Under the pieces are notes generated by a model. It was given only the letters and a program-made list of their open reading frames with translations. It did not search any database and was not told the DNA's origin. 40,622 nt of DNA from a virus. Shown in pieces: positions 23,901 through 32,421 of this stretch. Numbering within the stretch: position 1 is the stretch's first letter; every line of letters begins with the position of its first letter. The translations under genes were made by a program, and so were the position numbers. Location: positions 1-40,622 of the IMG/VR virus record IMGVR_UViG_3300044684_000130, one strand, 5' to 3'.

Positions 23901-25143
23901 TTCCAAGAACACAACGCTTCAGACGTTGACGTTGTTCAACACGACTTCTGTCAAGGCAACGAATTTCCTGACGACGACTGTCTATCCAACGAACTTTGCA
24001 ACCACAACAACGTTCGTCACAACATACGACACGTCAACTCAGACTTCTGTCATCACGACAGGTGTTACGAGCACCACCAAGTCAACGAACTTCTTGACGA
24101 CCACGGTATTCAACACCACAACGACTTACGACACTGCATTTGCAACAAGTCGTTCAACAACCAACAACACACTCACAGCTTTCGCAACGATCACCACGTT
24201 TGACACTGTGATTGCAACAACCAAACAGACCAGCGCACAAACGCTGACGGTGTTCAACACCACATCAAACATAAACACCACAACGGTGTTCGCAACAGCA
24301 ACAAACTTCTTGACTGCTACATCGCGCAACACCACATATGACACAAGCCAGATCACGACTGTTTCGACGAGCCGTCAGACGGGAAGCATCACCTCCCGCA
24401 ATACCTCGATCATTACCACCTTCAATACTACAACAGTCTATGATACGGGTGGCACAGTCAATCGCTCTACATCTCGTACAACGGCAACGAATAAGATCAC
24501 AACGTACGCAACTGTCTTCAATACAGCATATGCAACAACGACAGTCTATCCAACCATGGTGGCGACTTCCGCAGTCACTACCACGCTGAAGAACACTGCG
24601 TATGACACGATCTTTGCAACGAATAAGCAGACCACCACGGTGTTTGCTTCGTTCTTTGCAACGAGCCAATCGACGATTGGTGTCACTACCACCGTCTTCA
24701 ATACTTTGAAGTCGACCAACTTCTTGACGACAACGACGTATGCAACAACATACGACACTGTCATCCTGACTGAAGCTGCAACGAACACCGTTTATAACAC
24801 TGTGTTCAACACTTATACATACAAGGTCACTTCGATTGTAACGAATCGAAACACTTCGCAGCAGACGCAGAATGCAACAACCACTGTTTATCTGACTGCA
24901 TTTGCTACGAATCGCACGACGACCACCACATTCGACACCAATCAGTTGACTGTGTATGTCGTTGTTCCGACCCTTTATCTGACGTATTTCAACACGCTGA
25001 CATCTGCTCCGACGTCGTACGACACTGGCTACCCAACTACTCGCTCGACCGGAACAACGTACGACACTTCGTACCAGACAGCGCGCGAAACATCACTTGC
25101 AACAGAAACCAACATAGTGCTGGCTGATACTCCAGCGCTCTGA
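17908..25143 (+). CDS. Giant gp7-position baseplate/tail protein with Thr-rich tetrad repeats, 2411 aa
   Basis: The GTG start is preceded by TAGGAA. Residues 1-132 form a domain I recognise from T4-like marine phages, with FPSLYEQEGPLFIAFVKLYY, a basic helix and YYPGQDILKPSDG. Residues 133-440 carry Gly-Tyr beta modules also found in the gp8-like neighbour. Residues about 442-597 and 1282-1405 look like carbohydrate-binding jelly-rolls (DPGFESESW, NGTFNVDLSNW). Residues 1232-1279 and about 1405-2398 consist of four-residue repeats such as YATN, RATD, FNTT and FDTS. Placement between gp6 and gp8 matches T4 gene 7 (1032 aa), but only position links it to gp7. The frame is unbroken. Confidence 0.85.
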   Translation: MAFTKLISPFVASQFPSLYEQEGPLFIAFVKLYYQWLEEQGNVVNESRSLIDYRDIDTTPDAFLKYFQDKYMQGLPADIVGDRRKLQKHIKEIYSSKGTIVGLQLLFQLLYGTEASVYYPGQDILKPSDGVWTQPQYVEVSANPLNVLLVGETITGRESGATAIVEDYSYRYVNRRQINVLSVSNLHGTFKTGEILLNGVITDVLQAPRVVGSMTSIDVNESGFNYKVGDVLQVLGGSGINGEAVVSSVQPRNGAIIFTIVNGGFGYANNDSFAPTTVTVNPGIGYTANVYQFAVANGSQSEFSLSNVNGNVIYSAVISNVFVKDWQSDWINHPTSVIWGIDSEFRSTIPSSSWAISNTTPANGVQSKVGLTWGDGYFNTGVYMPADAFTYASNTAQTDLSLANSAAFPLFANTVYTVSFFYKKDDGTQLSLIPYNPQNYVKDPGFESESWTVSNTGGAAAAVTYVTGANAIDGNVSLQIGNNTSNTILTIVQPANNNYTMVNGHTYQIKVSYKTSADFNGDAGSMLALRANFSDANIAPNTVVASLQFGPSTTVTTLSNTWTANSVAQSAIVAIQCDSTDGTLTIDDVSLVDITNVNMQDLIIRFGNTVANTGTSTKVPNTLNTYRYSTTLTTGNTTVLEFIKNIDRGAHDWSNVGLTLTGVKIDIGNVDNPYVSPFENFPVSNALSSMVLPLTRGVVQYDPSTRKFLSATELSSIWAYNANTNANNSTITTSGLISPDNVSTTPILVHVANGTLVGQGITVTVNNVDPTQETAINLWMKGSTGAENVVVGIANGATQSMTLPTTWKRVQQIVPAGTFSGNTFVFEAYVSSILDSATAANNVGFYADMFQVQQGATGFSNAYLNYVAGATSPFTANADYYTLGSDNIQLDYNPAANAILYWSGYTIGNPGVGATFSIGELSNTQIITTPVDVVGTYQNVVLSSIDYGFPAAENLPVNYTASNTFFANGNGTNTTFTLIGDMGEPLVAASANVSAIYVNGVSQAGYTVNESTSQVTLISAPALNSQLTWSGTYAALGSNYNTPLTDALDVRNITVGTIESLIGINPGVGYNGPVQVSVVNDVIAGLNLTAPDGTIMGEDANISAVASAGNGAIATVSILDSGYGYQQGDVIELFNANNPFTAGGSVNLGQGGKGAGYWKDTRSFLDSDKYIQDDFYYQDYSYEVQVELAFNRYSDLLQKIWHPAGTKMFGKVIIGNLVDSQSEIAEIKFSSIFQTQYLTSYDTLFTTTRNTTTAYLSMYGTTYYTEKATQTSQATHADLSYLPELVVNGTFNVDLSNWSTGYGSATWSSTQAIELAANTLVYQQIQTVAGQEYYIQANTSGPVTLAASPNANGANAYVSNTIATGLVTGAFVAQGSQTYVVMYTNANTATNVDNVSAKNLPPSSRTTYYATSRSTLTVFDTNQSTSLSTTTVYNTIFNTAFLTNILTASTFQTNYLTIRSTFTAFNTAYATSRQTTLQTLTVFNTLSPTNFATNTTYITTFDTSTQTSRITITTGSTNYATNRLTTTTTTTVYDTAYQTAIATDTTVSTSAQTSRATATTTTTTYITTYLSMYATNNLTATTRSTIAPTTYESLWNTVFISTYATAFGTTIVTTFNTLTVFNTTTSRSTITTTIKPTNYLTTTTFGTATTTAYATNRATDTTVSTITTYNTTFDTAFATSRATATSQQTLTVFNTTSTKNTTYATVYPSFFATSASTSRSTTTVFDTSASTLTVFNTTTAKATNFLTTTTFLTSYLTYYATNRATDTNVQTSLNTTQLTSASTTTTFATTYSTFYATNFATTTTYTTTYNTTYLSARTTTFITTFNTTTVFNTTTVFNTTTSWLVATSAVTSQATTTVFNTTTTFVTVWITSSRTPTSSHSKNTTVATSRATSTSRATNTSWTTTWNTTYSQLTATSASTATSRATATTNSTSRSTNVTVVRATSQLTSKSTTTVFDTSQITTGSTSRATTTSYITTFVTTWATFYATTTTFDTSTTTSKNTTLQTLTLFNTTSVKATNFLTTTVYPTNFATTTTFVTTYDTSTQTSVITTGVTSTTKSTNFLTTTVFNTTTTYDTAFATSRSTTNNTLTAFATITTFDTVIATTKQTSAQTLTVFNTTSNINTTTVFATATNFLTATSRNTTYDTSQITTVSTSRQTGSITSRNTSIITTFNTTTVYDTGGTVNRSTSRTTATNKITTYATVFNTAYATTTVYPTMVATSAVTTTLKNTAYDTIFATNKQTTTVFASFFATSQSTIGVTTTVFNTLKSTNFLTTTTYATTYDTVILTEAATNTVYNTVFNTYTYKVTSIVTNRNTSQQTQNATTTVYLTAFATNRTTTTTFDTNQLTVYVVVPTLYLTYFNTLTSAPTSYDTGYPTTRSTGTTYDTSYQTARETSLATETNIVLADTPAL
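21601..21745 (+). repeat. First block of Thr-rich tetrad repeats
   Basis: Encodes about 48 residues of the tetrapeptide pattern (TQYLTSYDTLFT, TRNTTTAYLSMYGTT). It is separated from the main repeat block by a jelly-roll-like insert (21751-22119). Confidence 0.7.
22120..25100 (+). repeat. Main Thr-rich tetrad repeat block (12-nt period)
   Basis: About 990 residues, roughly 250 tandem degenerate 12-nt units. Thr, Ser or an aromatic/Arg occupies alternate positions, giving units such as TAYA, TNRA, FNTT, VFDT, YATN and RATD. Longer strings recur, for example LTVFNTT. Codons vary between copies, so the protein pattern is conserved more than the DNA, though short exact duplications exist (around 23570-23605). 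No Cys is visible in this block. Confidence 0.85.
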
Positions 25144-25155
25144 TGAAAGGCTGAA

Positions 25156-26892
25156 ATGAGCACTAACATTCTCTCCAAATTCAAGCAGAACGAGATTGCT
25201 AACTTCATTGATAGCATCGATTCTCCAGTACGCGCGATTCAAATTTTGTCTGCCGGTTCTGGTTATGCAAATGGAGAGAATGTTTTGTTTGCCGGTCCAG
25301 GTACACAAGCGAGTGCAAAAGTGTTCACAGATCCAAACGGGGCAATCCAGTACATTGCCATCATCAACGGCGGCAATTACGAAATTGCTCCGACACTGAG
25401 TGTTTCAACTGCAGCTGGATATGGTGCTGTTTTACGACCAGTTTTGGACAATGAGAACTTTTATGTGTTTGCCGGTCGTCCATTGCCATACTCACCAAAT
25501 GACAACAATCCAGATCCGAACTACGAAAACGTCTATGATGGTTACAACTTCCAGTTCGATCAGATGTACTTCGGCGTCAAGCTGACCAACACAGACGTCT
25601 CATTCGTTGCACCTCGTCACACCTGGCAGTCTGGTTCTGTGTATTATCAGTATGATGATAAGGACACTAATCTCCCGAACGAAGCATTCTATGTTGTTAC
25701 CAGCGCGAATCTGGTCTTCAAGTGCATCAACAATAATGCGAATGGCACTTCAACCATTGAACCTTCAAACACCCAGAGCACAGGCATGCCTCCGGTTCTT
25801 TCGGATGGCTATCAGTGGAAATACATGTGCACTATCACGGGTGTAGATCAGACCAAGTTCGGCACGAGCCAATTCATCCCAATCATTGAAGATGCAAACG
25901 TTACTGCCAATGCAATTCCTGGCGGAATTTTCAACGTTTTGGTGGAATCTGGTGGTATCAACTATCCATGTTCAGTCGGTCAAGTTCTTGGCGTCAGCGG
26001 AACACAGGTCGTAATTTCTGCTAACACCACACCAATCAACAACTATTATGCCAACAGCACATTGACTGTGTTTGGTGCAGGAAACGAAGTTACAAACTGG
26101 CGTATTGTACAATCCATGCAGGTTGGTGCAAATAACGTTATTGTCCTCGCGAACACCTTCACACCTGATCAGATTTCGGTGGGTTTCAATTATCAAATTG
26201 CGCCAACTCTGAATGTGATCGGAGATGGTTCTAATTTTGAAGGCTACCTAGTGATGAATCAACAGAGCCAATCCATTGTCTCTGTTCAAATTGTCGACCC
26301 CGGTCATGGATACAACATCGCGAATGCGCAAGTCATTTCTGGTTCTAGCTTTGGTACTGGTGCAAATCTTCGACCAATCATTTCTCCACCGGGTGGACAC
26401 GGATCTGACGTACATGGCGAACTTTACTGCCAATATCTCGGTCTATCAGCACAGTTCGCAAATAACTTGGGACTTCCTGACAACGTTACTATCAGAACAG
26501 TTGGTTTGTTGAAAAACCCACAAGTGTATGGTTCTAACAATACACCATACACTAATGAGACGTTCGTTCAGACAGTAGCTCTACAAGTATCAAATACAAC
26601 CGCATCGATGTTTAGCATCGGTGAAGAAATCATCGGCAACGTTTCTCGCGCGCGCGGTGCGGTTGCGCTGTGCAACTCAACAGTTGTTGTGATCACCGGT
26701 TATATCGGTGAATTCTTGACTGGTGAAACGTTGAATGGCCAGACTTCTGGCGTTCAGTTCGTGTTCAACAGCGCCAACACAACACCTGCTGTCAAACTTT
26801 ATTCCGGCGATATTCTCTACCTTCAGAATATCGGCGCAACAGAACGATCGCCAACTTCATCTGAGCAATTGAAAATGATTGTGCGACTTTGA
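25156..26892 (+). CDS. 8: Baseplate wedge protein gp8, enlarged
   Basis: A 578-aa homologue of T4 gp8 (334 aa), an outer wedge component. The gp8 core is at about 95-250: FYVFAGRPLPYSPNDNNPDP, VKLTNTDVSFVAPRHTWQSG, VYYQYDDKD, NEAFYVVTSANLVFKCINNN and DGYQWKYMCTITG. Extra Gly-Tyr beta modules lie before it (ILSAGSGYANGE) and after it (VDPGHGYNIANAQVISG); they resemble modules in the preceding giant protein and account for the greater length. The ATG follows GAAAGG with normal spacing. It lies immediately after the gp7-position gene, as in T4. Confidence 0.88.
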   Translation: MSTNILSKFKQNEIANFIDSIDSPVRAIQILSAGSGYANGENVLFAGPGTQASAKVFTDPNGAIQYIAIINGGNYEIAPTLSVSTAAGYGAVLRPVLDNENFYVFAGRPLPYSPNDNNPDPNYENVYDGYNFQFDQMYFGVKLTNTDVSFVAPRHTWQSGSVYYQYDDKDTNLPNEAFYVVTSANLVFKCINNNANGTSTIEPSNTQSTGMPPVLSDGYQWKYMCTITGVDQTKFGTSQFIPIIEDANVTANAIPGGIFNVLVESGGINYPCSVGQVLGVSGTQVVISANTTPINNYYANSTLTVFGAGNEVTNWRIVQSMQVGANNVIVLANTFTPDQISVGFNYQIAPTLNVIGDGSNFEGYLVMNQQSQSIVSVQIVDPGHGYNIANAQVISGSSFGTGANLRPIISPPGGHGSDVHGELYCQYLGLSAQFANNLGLPDNVTIRTVGLLKNPQVYGSNNTPYTNETFVQTVALQVSNTTASMFSIGEEIIGNVSRARGAVALCNSTVVVITGYIGEFLTGETLNGQTSGVQFVFNSANTTPAVKLYSGDILYLQNIGATERSPTSSEQLKMIVRL

Positions 26893-26953
26893 AGCACTGA
26901 AAACAGGCTATATACAACAATGCAGATAGTTGAAACATTTTTGGAGATCTTCC

Positions 26954-29900
26954 GTGTCGCTTGACATTGCCAACACAGTTCTAGCATCAAGCCCTTATTT
27001 CGACGATTACAATGCGTCGAAGAACTACTACAGAATCCTGTTTCGTCCATCTGTAGCCGTTCAGGCTCGCGAGCTAACACAGCTCCAGACAATGATGCAG
27101 GCTCAGATTGAGCGTTTCGGCGACAACGTCTTTAAAGATGGATCTATTGTTCAGGGTTGCTCAATCGAATATATCACTGATCTTGAATACATTGGCATCG
27201 AGGATCAGTTTACAAATAACTCTTCGTTGGCACAAAATGACCCGCGCCTCATCGGTGCGATTGCAATTGGCCAGACTTCTGGCGCCCAGGCACTCATCGT
27301 AGAAACACAAGCAGGATTCATTCGTCAGAATCCTGGCCGTTTCTTCATTCGTTATACCAGTCCAGGTGCCAACAATCAGCGTACATTCGTCGCAGGCGAA
27401 ACGCTCAACATCTATAACGAAGATACCTCTTATGTTGAAGACGTTGTGCTTAATGTTCCAAACGCTGCGCCGTTTGCTAATTCTCTCGGACTAGCAGTCA
27501 CTGCAGTTAGCACCAGCAATACTGCGAACATTACTGCACGAGCTATCATCGTAGACGTTTCTACAACAAACAACACTATCAAAGTCAACAATATTAAGCG
27601 ACGCTTCAATGTTGGTGATACTGTGTTCTTGCAATCCAACACCAGTACTTCTGCAATTATTGCTAATGTTGGATATGACGTTTCTTCTCTACTCGGCACC
27701 ATTAATACACTGACATCTAACACAGATGGCATTGCAATTGCCAATAGTGATCTGGCTGGTTTTGCATATGGTGCGCACGTTTCTGATGGCATCATCTACC
27801 ACAAAGGTTTCTTCCTTTCGGTAGCAGCTTCTGACATCATCATTAACCCTAACTCGAATGACCCATCAAACTATCTCCTGGGCTTCGAGACGGCAGAGAA
27901 TGTCATCACAGAAACAACTGATTCTTCTCTGTATGACAATGCGCTTGGTTCTCCGAACTACAATGCACCGGGCGCTCATCGCCTACAACTTGTCAGCACG
28001 CTCGTTGCTAAACTGGCGAACACCGTTGCTAACACTGATGTGTTCTTCCCGGTCGTCACGTTCTCAAACACTGGTGTTGCTTACGACCGCACTGATCCAC
28101 AATATGCTGCACTCGGTGATAGCATTGCTCAACGTACTTACGAAGAATCTGGTCATTTCGTTGTCAAGCAGTTTGGTATTTCTTCTGCTCCGGATCACAC
28201 GAACGCTAATGGCGTCGTCTATGAAATCACTCCTGGTCTCGCATATGTCAAAGGTTACAGAAATGAGCTTCTGACAAATTTGCCGGTTAACGGCAGGCGC
28301 GGTACAGACACGACATCGTACACCAATCAAATTGTCACGATGTCATATGGCAACTATGTTGAAGTTCAACAGGTTCGCGGCTATTTTCCGACGGATCATG
28401 CTTCTGTCGTTACTCTGTTCGGCGGTAAGCAGTTGGCAGTGTCCAACAATCTGACGTCTTCATCGAATGCTCAGGGTACTGCAATTGGTACCGCTAACAT
28501 TCGTGAGTTGGTATATGAATCTGGCACCAAGGGCTCTGCGAACGCTGTTTACAAGGCTTATTTGTTCAACATTCAAATGTCAAACAGCAGCTATAGCTTC
28601 TCGAATGTCCAGTCATTGGTCTATGAAGGTTCGAGCGGCAACGCATTCGCAGACGTCATTTCTTCGCCAGCAACTCTTCAAGAAAGTTCCTACGTTCCAA
28701 TGCTGTTCAGCGTTGGTGCTTCTGCTGTCAAGTCTCTGACGGACGCAAACGGAACTTCTGCGTCTCAATACTACTACACTGCAGCCAACACTTCAGCTTC
28801 TATCGATGCTGGCGGTAACATCGTGTTCCGTGTACCATCTGGCGGCGGTATCCTTGGATTCAGTGACGGTTCTGACATCTCAGAACAACACATCGATGTT
28901 GTAACAACGGCTAACCTCACATTCGCAAATGTTGTTGCAAATGCAACGTTGTACGCAAACGGCGTGATCAATGGTTCTGGTCTTGGTGGGCTCGTTCTGC
29001 CAGGTGAAACCATCATCCATGGCGCAAACCTGTATCTGGTCGCATCCACCATTGATGGTAACACGGTTGCTGTTGCAAACACAATCACACTGGTTGCTAA
29101 TACTGGTCAGACGCTTGGTCGTATGCACTATGCTGGTTCTCTGATTTCGTTGTCAGGAACTGGTCGCACACTCACGATAAATGCCAACAACCAAGCTACA
29201 ATCAACCTTGGTGCTGCTCCAAACAACGCTCCAGTAGCAATTGATCTGCGCTTCTACACTTTGCAGAACCAAGCTCTGCAAATTCAGAAGGTGATCAATC
29301 GTGGAACGACTGTCATTATCAAGACAGCCAATACTGGCACTGACGTTGGTCCTTGGAACCTTGGTATCCCAGATGGTCTGCGCCTCGTTGCTGTCTATCC
29401 TGCAACAGGAGCTGTCAACGCTCTGGCAGTAGACACAACTACTAATCTTGCGAACGTGTTCGTCTTCCACAATGGTCAGACGGATAGCTTCTACGATCAT
29501 TGCTCGATTTCGTTGAGCAACATCAATGATGCTAACACTTATTCAAACACTACGTTTGCTGTGGTCATCGATCACTTCACTGCAAATACTGCAGTTGGTA
29601 AGGGATATTTCAGCGTCGATTCTTACCCAATCGATGATAGCGAAGGAATGGACGCGAACGTTTCGATCCACACATACGAAATTCCTGCGTACTATTCGAC
29701 CTCTTCTAGCAAGACGTACAATCTTCGTGACTCTATTGACTTCCGTCCCTACAAGGTCGCAACGGCAAATGTCACTGCTAATTTGTATGCAGCTACGCTG
29801 AGCCCAGTAACGACTAATCTGTTCGACGCCAACACCTCAGCGTACAAACCGTTCCCTGGTGAAAACTTCGAGCTGAATTACACGCACTACATCGGTCGTG

Positions 29901-32398
29901 TAGATACGCTTGCGTTGACGCCGGCAGGAACATTTGTTGTCGTCGAAGGTGTACCTTCGTTGACTCCAGTTCCACCAGCAATCAGTAATGATTCGTTGAC
30001 TATCGCACAGATGGTTGTTCCTCCATTCCCGTCACTGACGGACTTGGAAAAGCAGTATTCTAACACGACTGCTTACAACATCACCATCACAGTGCAGAGT
30101 CACCAGCGTTACAGAATGTCTGACATTGCTGCACTTGATGCACGTATTAGTCAGCTTGAATACTACACCACGCTGAACACCCTACAACTGGCGGCTGCTA
30201 ACACGTCAATTATGAACAGCAGCGGAAATGATCGCTTCAAGAATGGTATCTTTGTTGATCCATTTACCGATCACTCATTCGCTGCAGTTAGCGATCCGCA
30301 TTATCGAATCGCTATCGACGAACAGAATGGTCTAGCACGTCCATTGTTCATGCCTGAATTTTTCGAAATGGAGTTTGATTTCCCGAACTCCGCAGGAGTG
30401 ACCCAAGTCGGCAATCAGATTTTGATGTCGTATGGTGAAACTTCGTTCCTCAATCAGCAATACGCGACCCAGGCACGTTCGTTGTCTGGTGCGCCGCCTT
30501 CTTACAACGGAACGCTCAAGCTCGTTCCTAATGTTTGGTCAGAAATCGAAACGCTGCAAGGACCAGTTACCATCGTGGCTTCTGATGCTCCAGCATCAGC
30601 ACTTTCGTCCATGACGACTGCTCAGCTGTGTGCTCTGTATGGTTGGTGGCGCGTGGATGGCAATACAGTGACCTCGTCCAATACGACAGCAAACAATGCA
30701 ACGGTCACAGTTCGTCAGGCAACAACTTCTTCAGCGAACAGCGCTTCTGCAATCCTGAGCTACATTTCTCCGCGCGAAGTGGCATTCGTTGCTTCTGGTT
30801 TGAAGCCATACACGACCTTCAATCTATACATTGACGATTATGACATGAGTCAATGGTCAGCTCCCGGTAACATTGCCAACACAAGCGCGGTTGATGATCA
30901 GTATGTCACACGTACTGAAATTTGGGGTTCGCAGCTAGAATCTGACTCGCGCGGAACACTTTCTGGAAAGATCTCAATTCCAGCAAATCGTTTCAAAACG
31001 GGTGGTCACACGGTCAAGCTTCTTTCTGAAGAAATCGATGCAACCACCAATGCTCAAGTTTCGACTGCAGCTGCTGTCTTCACTGTCAATGTGACGTACC
31101 AAGAATCTCCTGGTCCGGTCATTGTGATTCCGAAGCCAGCTCCGGCACCAGCACCTGCTCCGGCACCAGCACCTGCGAACACGAACACTGCTCCAGCTCC
31201 AGCTCCAGCTCCAACACCGCCTTCGGCCAAGTTCAATTGGTCTGGTAGCACCTATGTTCAAGCACCTTCTGGTCACACAATTACATTCAGCGATGCTTCT
31301 ACAAAAGGAACAGGAACAATCACTTCCTGGCAGTGGACATTCGGTGATGGTAGCACATACAGCGGTCAGAATCCACCTGCCCACGCGTATGGTGGTATCA
31401 ACGCTGCATCTACCAATCCATACACAGTGACACTGAAGGTCACAGATTCAAATGGTCTGTCATCTTCATACACACAGACCATTACCCTGTACACGTTGGC
31501 GCCGCCGCCGACCTCGACAATCAACGTCATCAACTACTCGAATGGTGTGTTGATTGGTACTGGCGCAATTGGTTCTGGTGGAACAGAAGCAAACATCAAC
31601 ATGGTTGCTTCGGCATCGAATCCAGTTGCAGGCGCTTACTTCAACTGGTCGTACAACGTTATTTCGGGTAACACCATTAACTACACGACCATTCAGGGCA
31701 CTGCGAACAACACGTTCATTCCTCATCTGATTGATACAAACCCAGCAGGACATGCTAACAATTTGTCCTCTACGATCGCAGTTACTTGCCAATACTTGGC
31801 ATCTAACGGCTTCGTGATTGCTTCCACCAGCCAGAACTTCACACTGTGGCTGACAAACAAGCTCGGTCCGGTCAACTATGGTGTTGCTTCGTACGCAGAT
31901 CCTCCGAGAAAATCAGCGATCAACGAATCGGGTGGTTATGGTCGTGGATGCGTTGTTTGTGAGGCATGGCTAAATAATGTCACACGCGCTGCTGAAGTTG
32001 GACCCAAGTTCTTGGCAGACACATGGTCTCCAGGGGAAGATAACATTATGCCATGCGCTCCAACAGAAATTCATGATCCTCGTTTCAATTATTGTGTTCG
32101 TCTTGAAACAGAATCTGGAATTGAATTGACACTTTCTGTTGACACACCATTTAACCTGAAACACGCAACATCTGACCTTGCTCCAGAAACCACAAAATAC
32201 GCTCCTGACATGCTTGGAGAAGAAGTTCTGGTTGATGACGGTGGCGAAATTCGTTGGGAAAAGGTGGTCAACATCTATGACGTTGGAGAAAAGATGGTAG
32301 TTCCGCTTGGTTTTGGTGGTCGCTCATTTGCCGCTGGTGATATTCCAGACCGTCGCATCTTCAGCCACAACATGCTGAAGGCTATTATTGGTCTATAA
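26954..32398 (+). CDS. DUF4815-type structural/adhesion protein with PKD, Ig-like and C-terminal Hint domains, 1814 aa
   Basis: The GTG start at 26954 has GGAG at 26942-26945; longer TTG starts are less likely. Residues 1-500 are DUF4815-like (SSPYFDDYNASKNYYRILFR, VAVQARELTQLQTMM, ITPGLAYVKGYR). A central beta-rich part contains a short coiled coil (DIAALDARISQLEYY). A Pro-Ala linker (about 1393-1423) leads to a PKD domain (about 1424-1516: SWQWTFGDGSTYSG), an Ig-like module (about 1516-1650) and a Hint-like domain from Cys1666. The Hint end SFAAG...RIFSHN resembles intein C-termini, but the usual block-B His is Val here (LSVDTPF). It lies in the T4 gp9/gp10 region, so a baseplate-fibre connector is likely. 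Confidence 0.82.
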   Translation: MSLDIANTVLASSPYFDDYNASKNYYRILFRPSVAVQARELTQLQTMMQAQIERFGDNVFKDGSIVQGCSIEYITDLEYIGIEDQFTNNSSLAQNDPRLIGAIAIGQTSGAQALIVETQAGFIRQNPGRFFIRYTSPGANNQRTFVAGETLNIYNEDTSYVEDVVLNVPNAAPFANSLGLAVTAVSTSNTANITARAIIVDVSTTNNTIKVNNIKRRFNVGDTVFLQSNTSTSAIIANVGYDVSSLLGTINTLTSNTDGIAIANSDLAGFAYGAHVSDGIIYHKGFFLSVAASDIIINPNSNDPSNYLLGFETAENVITETTDSSLYDNALGSPNYNAPGAHRLQLVSTLVAKLANTVANTDVFFPVVTFSNTGVAYDRTDPQYAALGDSIAQRTYEESGHFVVKQFGISSAPDHTNANGVVYEITPGLAYVKGYRNELLTNLPVNGRRGTDTTSYTNQIVTMSYGNYVEVQQVRGYFPTDHASVVTLFGGKQLAVSNNLTSSSNAQGTAIGTANIRELVYESGTKGSANAVYKAYLFNIQMSNSSYSFSNVQSLVYEGSSGNAFADVISSPATLQESSYVPMLFSVGASAVKSLTDANGTSASQYYYTAANTSASIDAGGNIVFRVPSGGGILGFSDGSDISEQHIDVVTTANLTFANVVANATLYANGVINGSGLGGLVLPGETIIHGANLYLVASTIDGNTVAVANTITLVANTGQTLGRMHYAGSLISLSGTGRTLTINANNQATINLGAAPNNAPVAIDLRFYTLQNQALQIQKVINRGTTVIIKTANTGTDVGPWNLGIPDGLRLVAVYPATGAVNALAVDTTTNLANVFVFHNGQTDSFYDHCSISLSNINDANTYSNTTFAVVIDHFTANTAVGKGYFSVDSYPIDDSEGMDANVSIHTYEIPAYYSTSSSKTYNLRDSIDFRPYKVATANVTANLYAATLSPVTTNLFDANTSAYKPFPGENFELNYTHYIGRVDTLALTPAGTFVVVEGVPSLTPVPPAISNDSLTIAQMVVPPFPSLTDLEKQYSNTTAYNITITVQSHQRYRMSDIAALDARISQLEYYTTLNTLQLAAANTSIMNSSGNDRFKNGIFVDPFTDHSFAAVSDPHYRIAIDEQNGLARPLFMPEFFEMEFDFPNSAGVTQVGNQILMSYGETSFLNQQYATQARSLSGAPPSYNGTLKLVPNVWSEIETLQGPVTIVASDAPASALSSMTTAQLCALYGWWRVDGNTVTSSNTTANNATVTVRQATTSSANSASAILSYISPREVAFVASGLKPYTTFNLYIDDYDMSQWSAPGNIANTSAVDDQYVTRTEIWGSQLESDSRGTLSGKISIPANRFKTGGHTVKLLSEEIDATTNAQVSTAAAVFTVNVTYQESPGPVIVIPKPAPAPAPAPAPAPANTNTAPAPAPAPTPPSAKFNWSGSTYVQAPSGHTITFSDASTKGTGTITSWQWTFGDGSTYSGQNPPAHAYGGINAASTNPYTVTLKVTDSNGLSSSYTQTITLYTLAPPPTSTINVINYSNGVLIGTGAIGSGGTEANINMVASASNPVAGAYFNWSYNVISGNTINYTTIQGTANNTFIPHLIDTNPAGHANNLSSTIAVTCQYLASNGFVIASTSQNFTLWLTNKLGPVNYGVASYADPPRKSAINESGGYGRGCVVCEAWLNNVTRAAEVGPKFLADTWSPGEDNIMPCAPTEIHDPRFNYCVRLETESGIELTLSVDTPFNLKHATSDLAPETTKYAPDMLGEEVLVDDGGEIRWEKVVNIYDVGEKMVVPLGFGGRSFAAGDIPDRRIFSHNMLKAIIGL
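31130..31222 (+). repeat. Pro-Ala linker repeat
   Basis: Tandem GCTCCGGCACCA-type units encode PAPAPAPAP stretches between the structural body and the PKD domain of the DUF4815-type protein. It is a likely extended, rigid spacer. Confidence 0.85.
31946..32398 (+). other. Hint (hedgehog/intein-like) domain, copy A
   Basis: The C-terminal ~150 residues of the DUF4815-type protein. The first Cys is in GRGCVVCEAWL, the block-B-like segment is ESGIELTLSVDTPF, LGEEVLVDDG follows, and the closing element is FGGRSFAAG...IFSHN. The His of block B is replaced by Val. The residue after the final Asn is Met, not Cys/Ser/Thr, so full splicing is not expected. It aligns along its length with copy B at 39469-39906. 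Confidence 0.7.
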
Positions 32399-32421
32399 TT
32401 GGTATTCTGATAGGAAATTTG

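Noticed and set aside
22611-24788. Minus-strand ORFs in the Thr repeat (for example 23053-23547, 24265-24669)
   Set aside because: Arg/Cys-rich or Val-rich frames arise because the 12-nt repeat lacks stops on the opposite strand; they have no start sites or protein-like variety.
22120-25100. CRISPR array or satellite DNA
   Set aside because: The 12-nt periodicity is degenerate at DNA level, keeps one open reading frame and encodes a protein-level repeat; there are no constant repeats with unique spacers.
31949-32398. Full intein in the DUF4815-type protein
   Set aside because: There is no downstream extein with Cys/Ser/Thr after the terminal HN, no homing endonuclease segment, and the domain is at the C-terminus; called a Hint-like domain instead.
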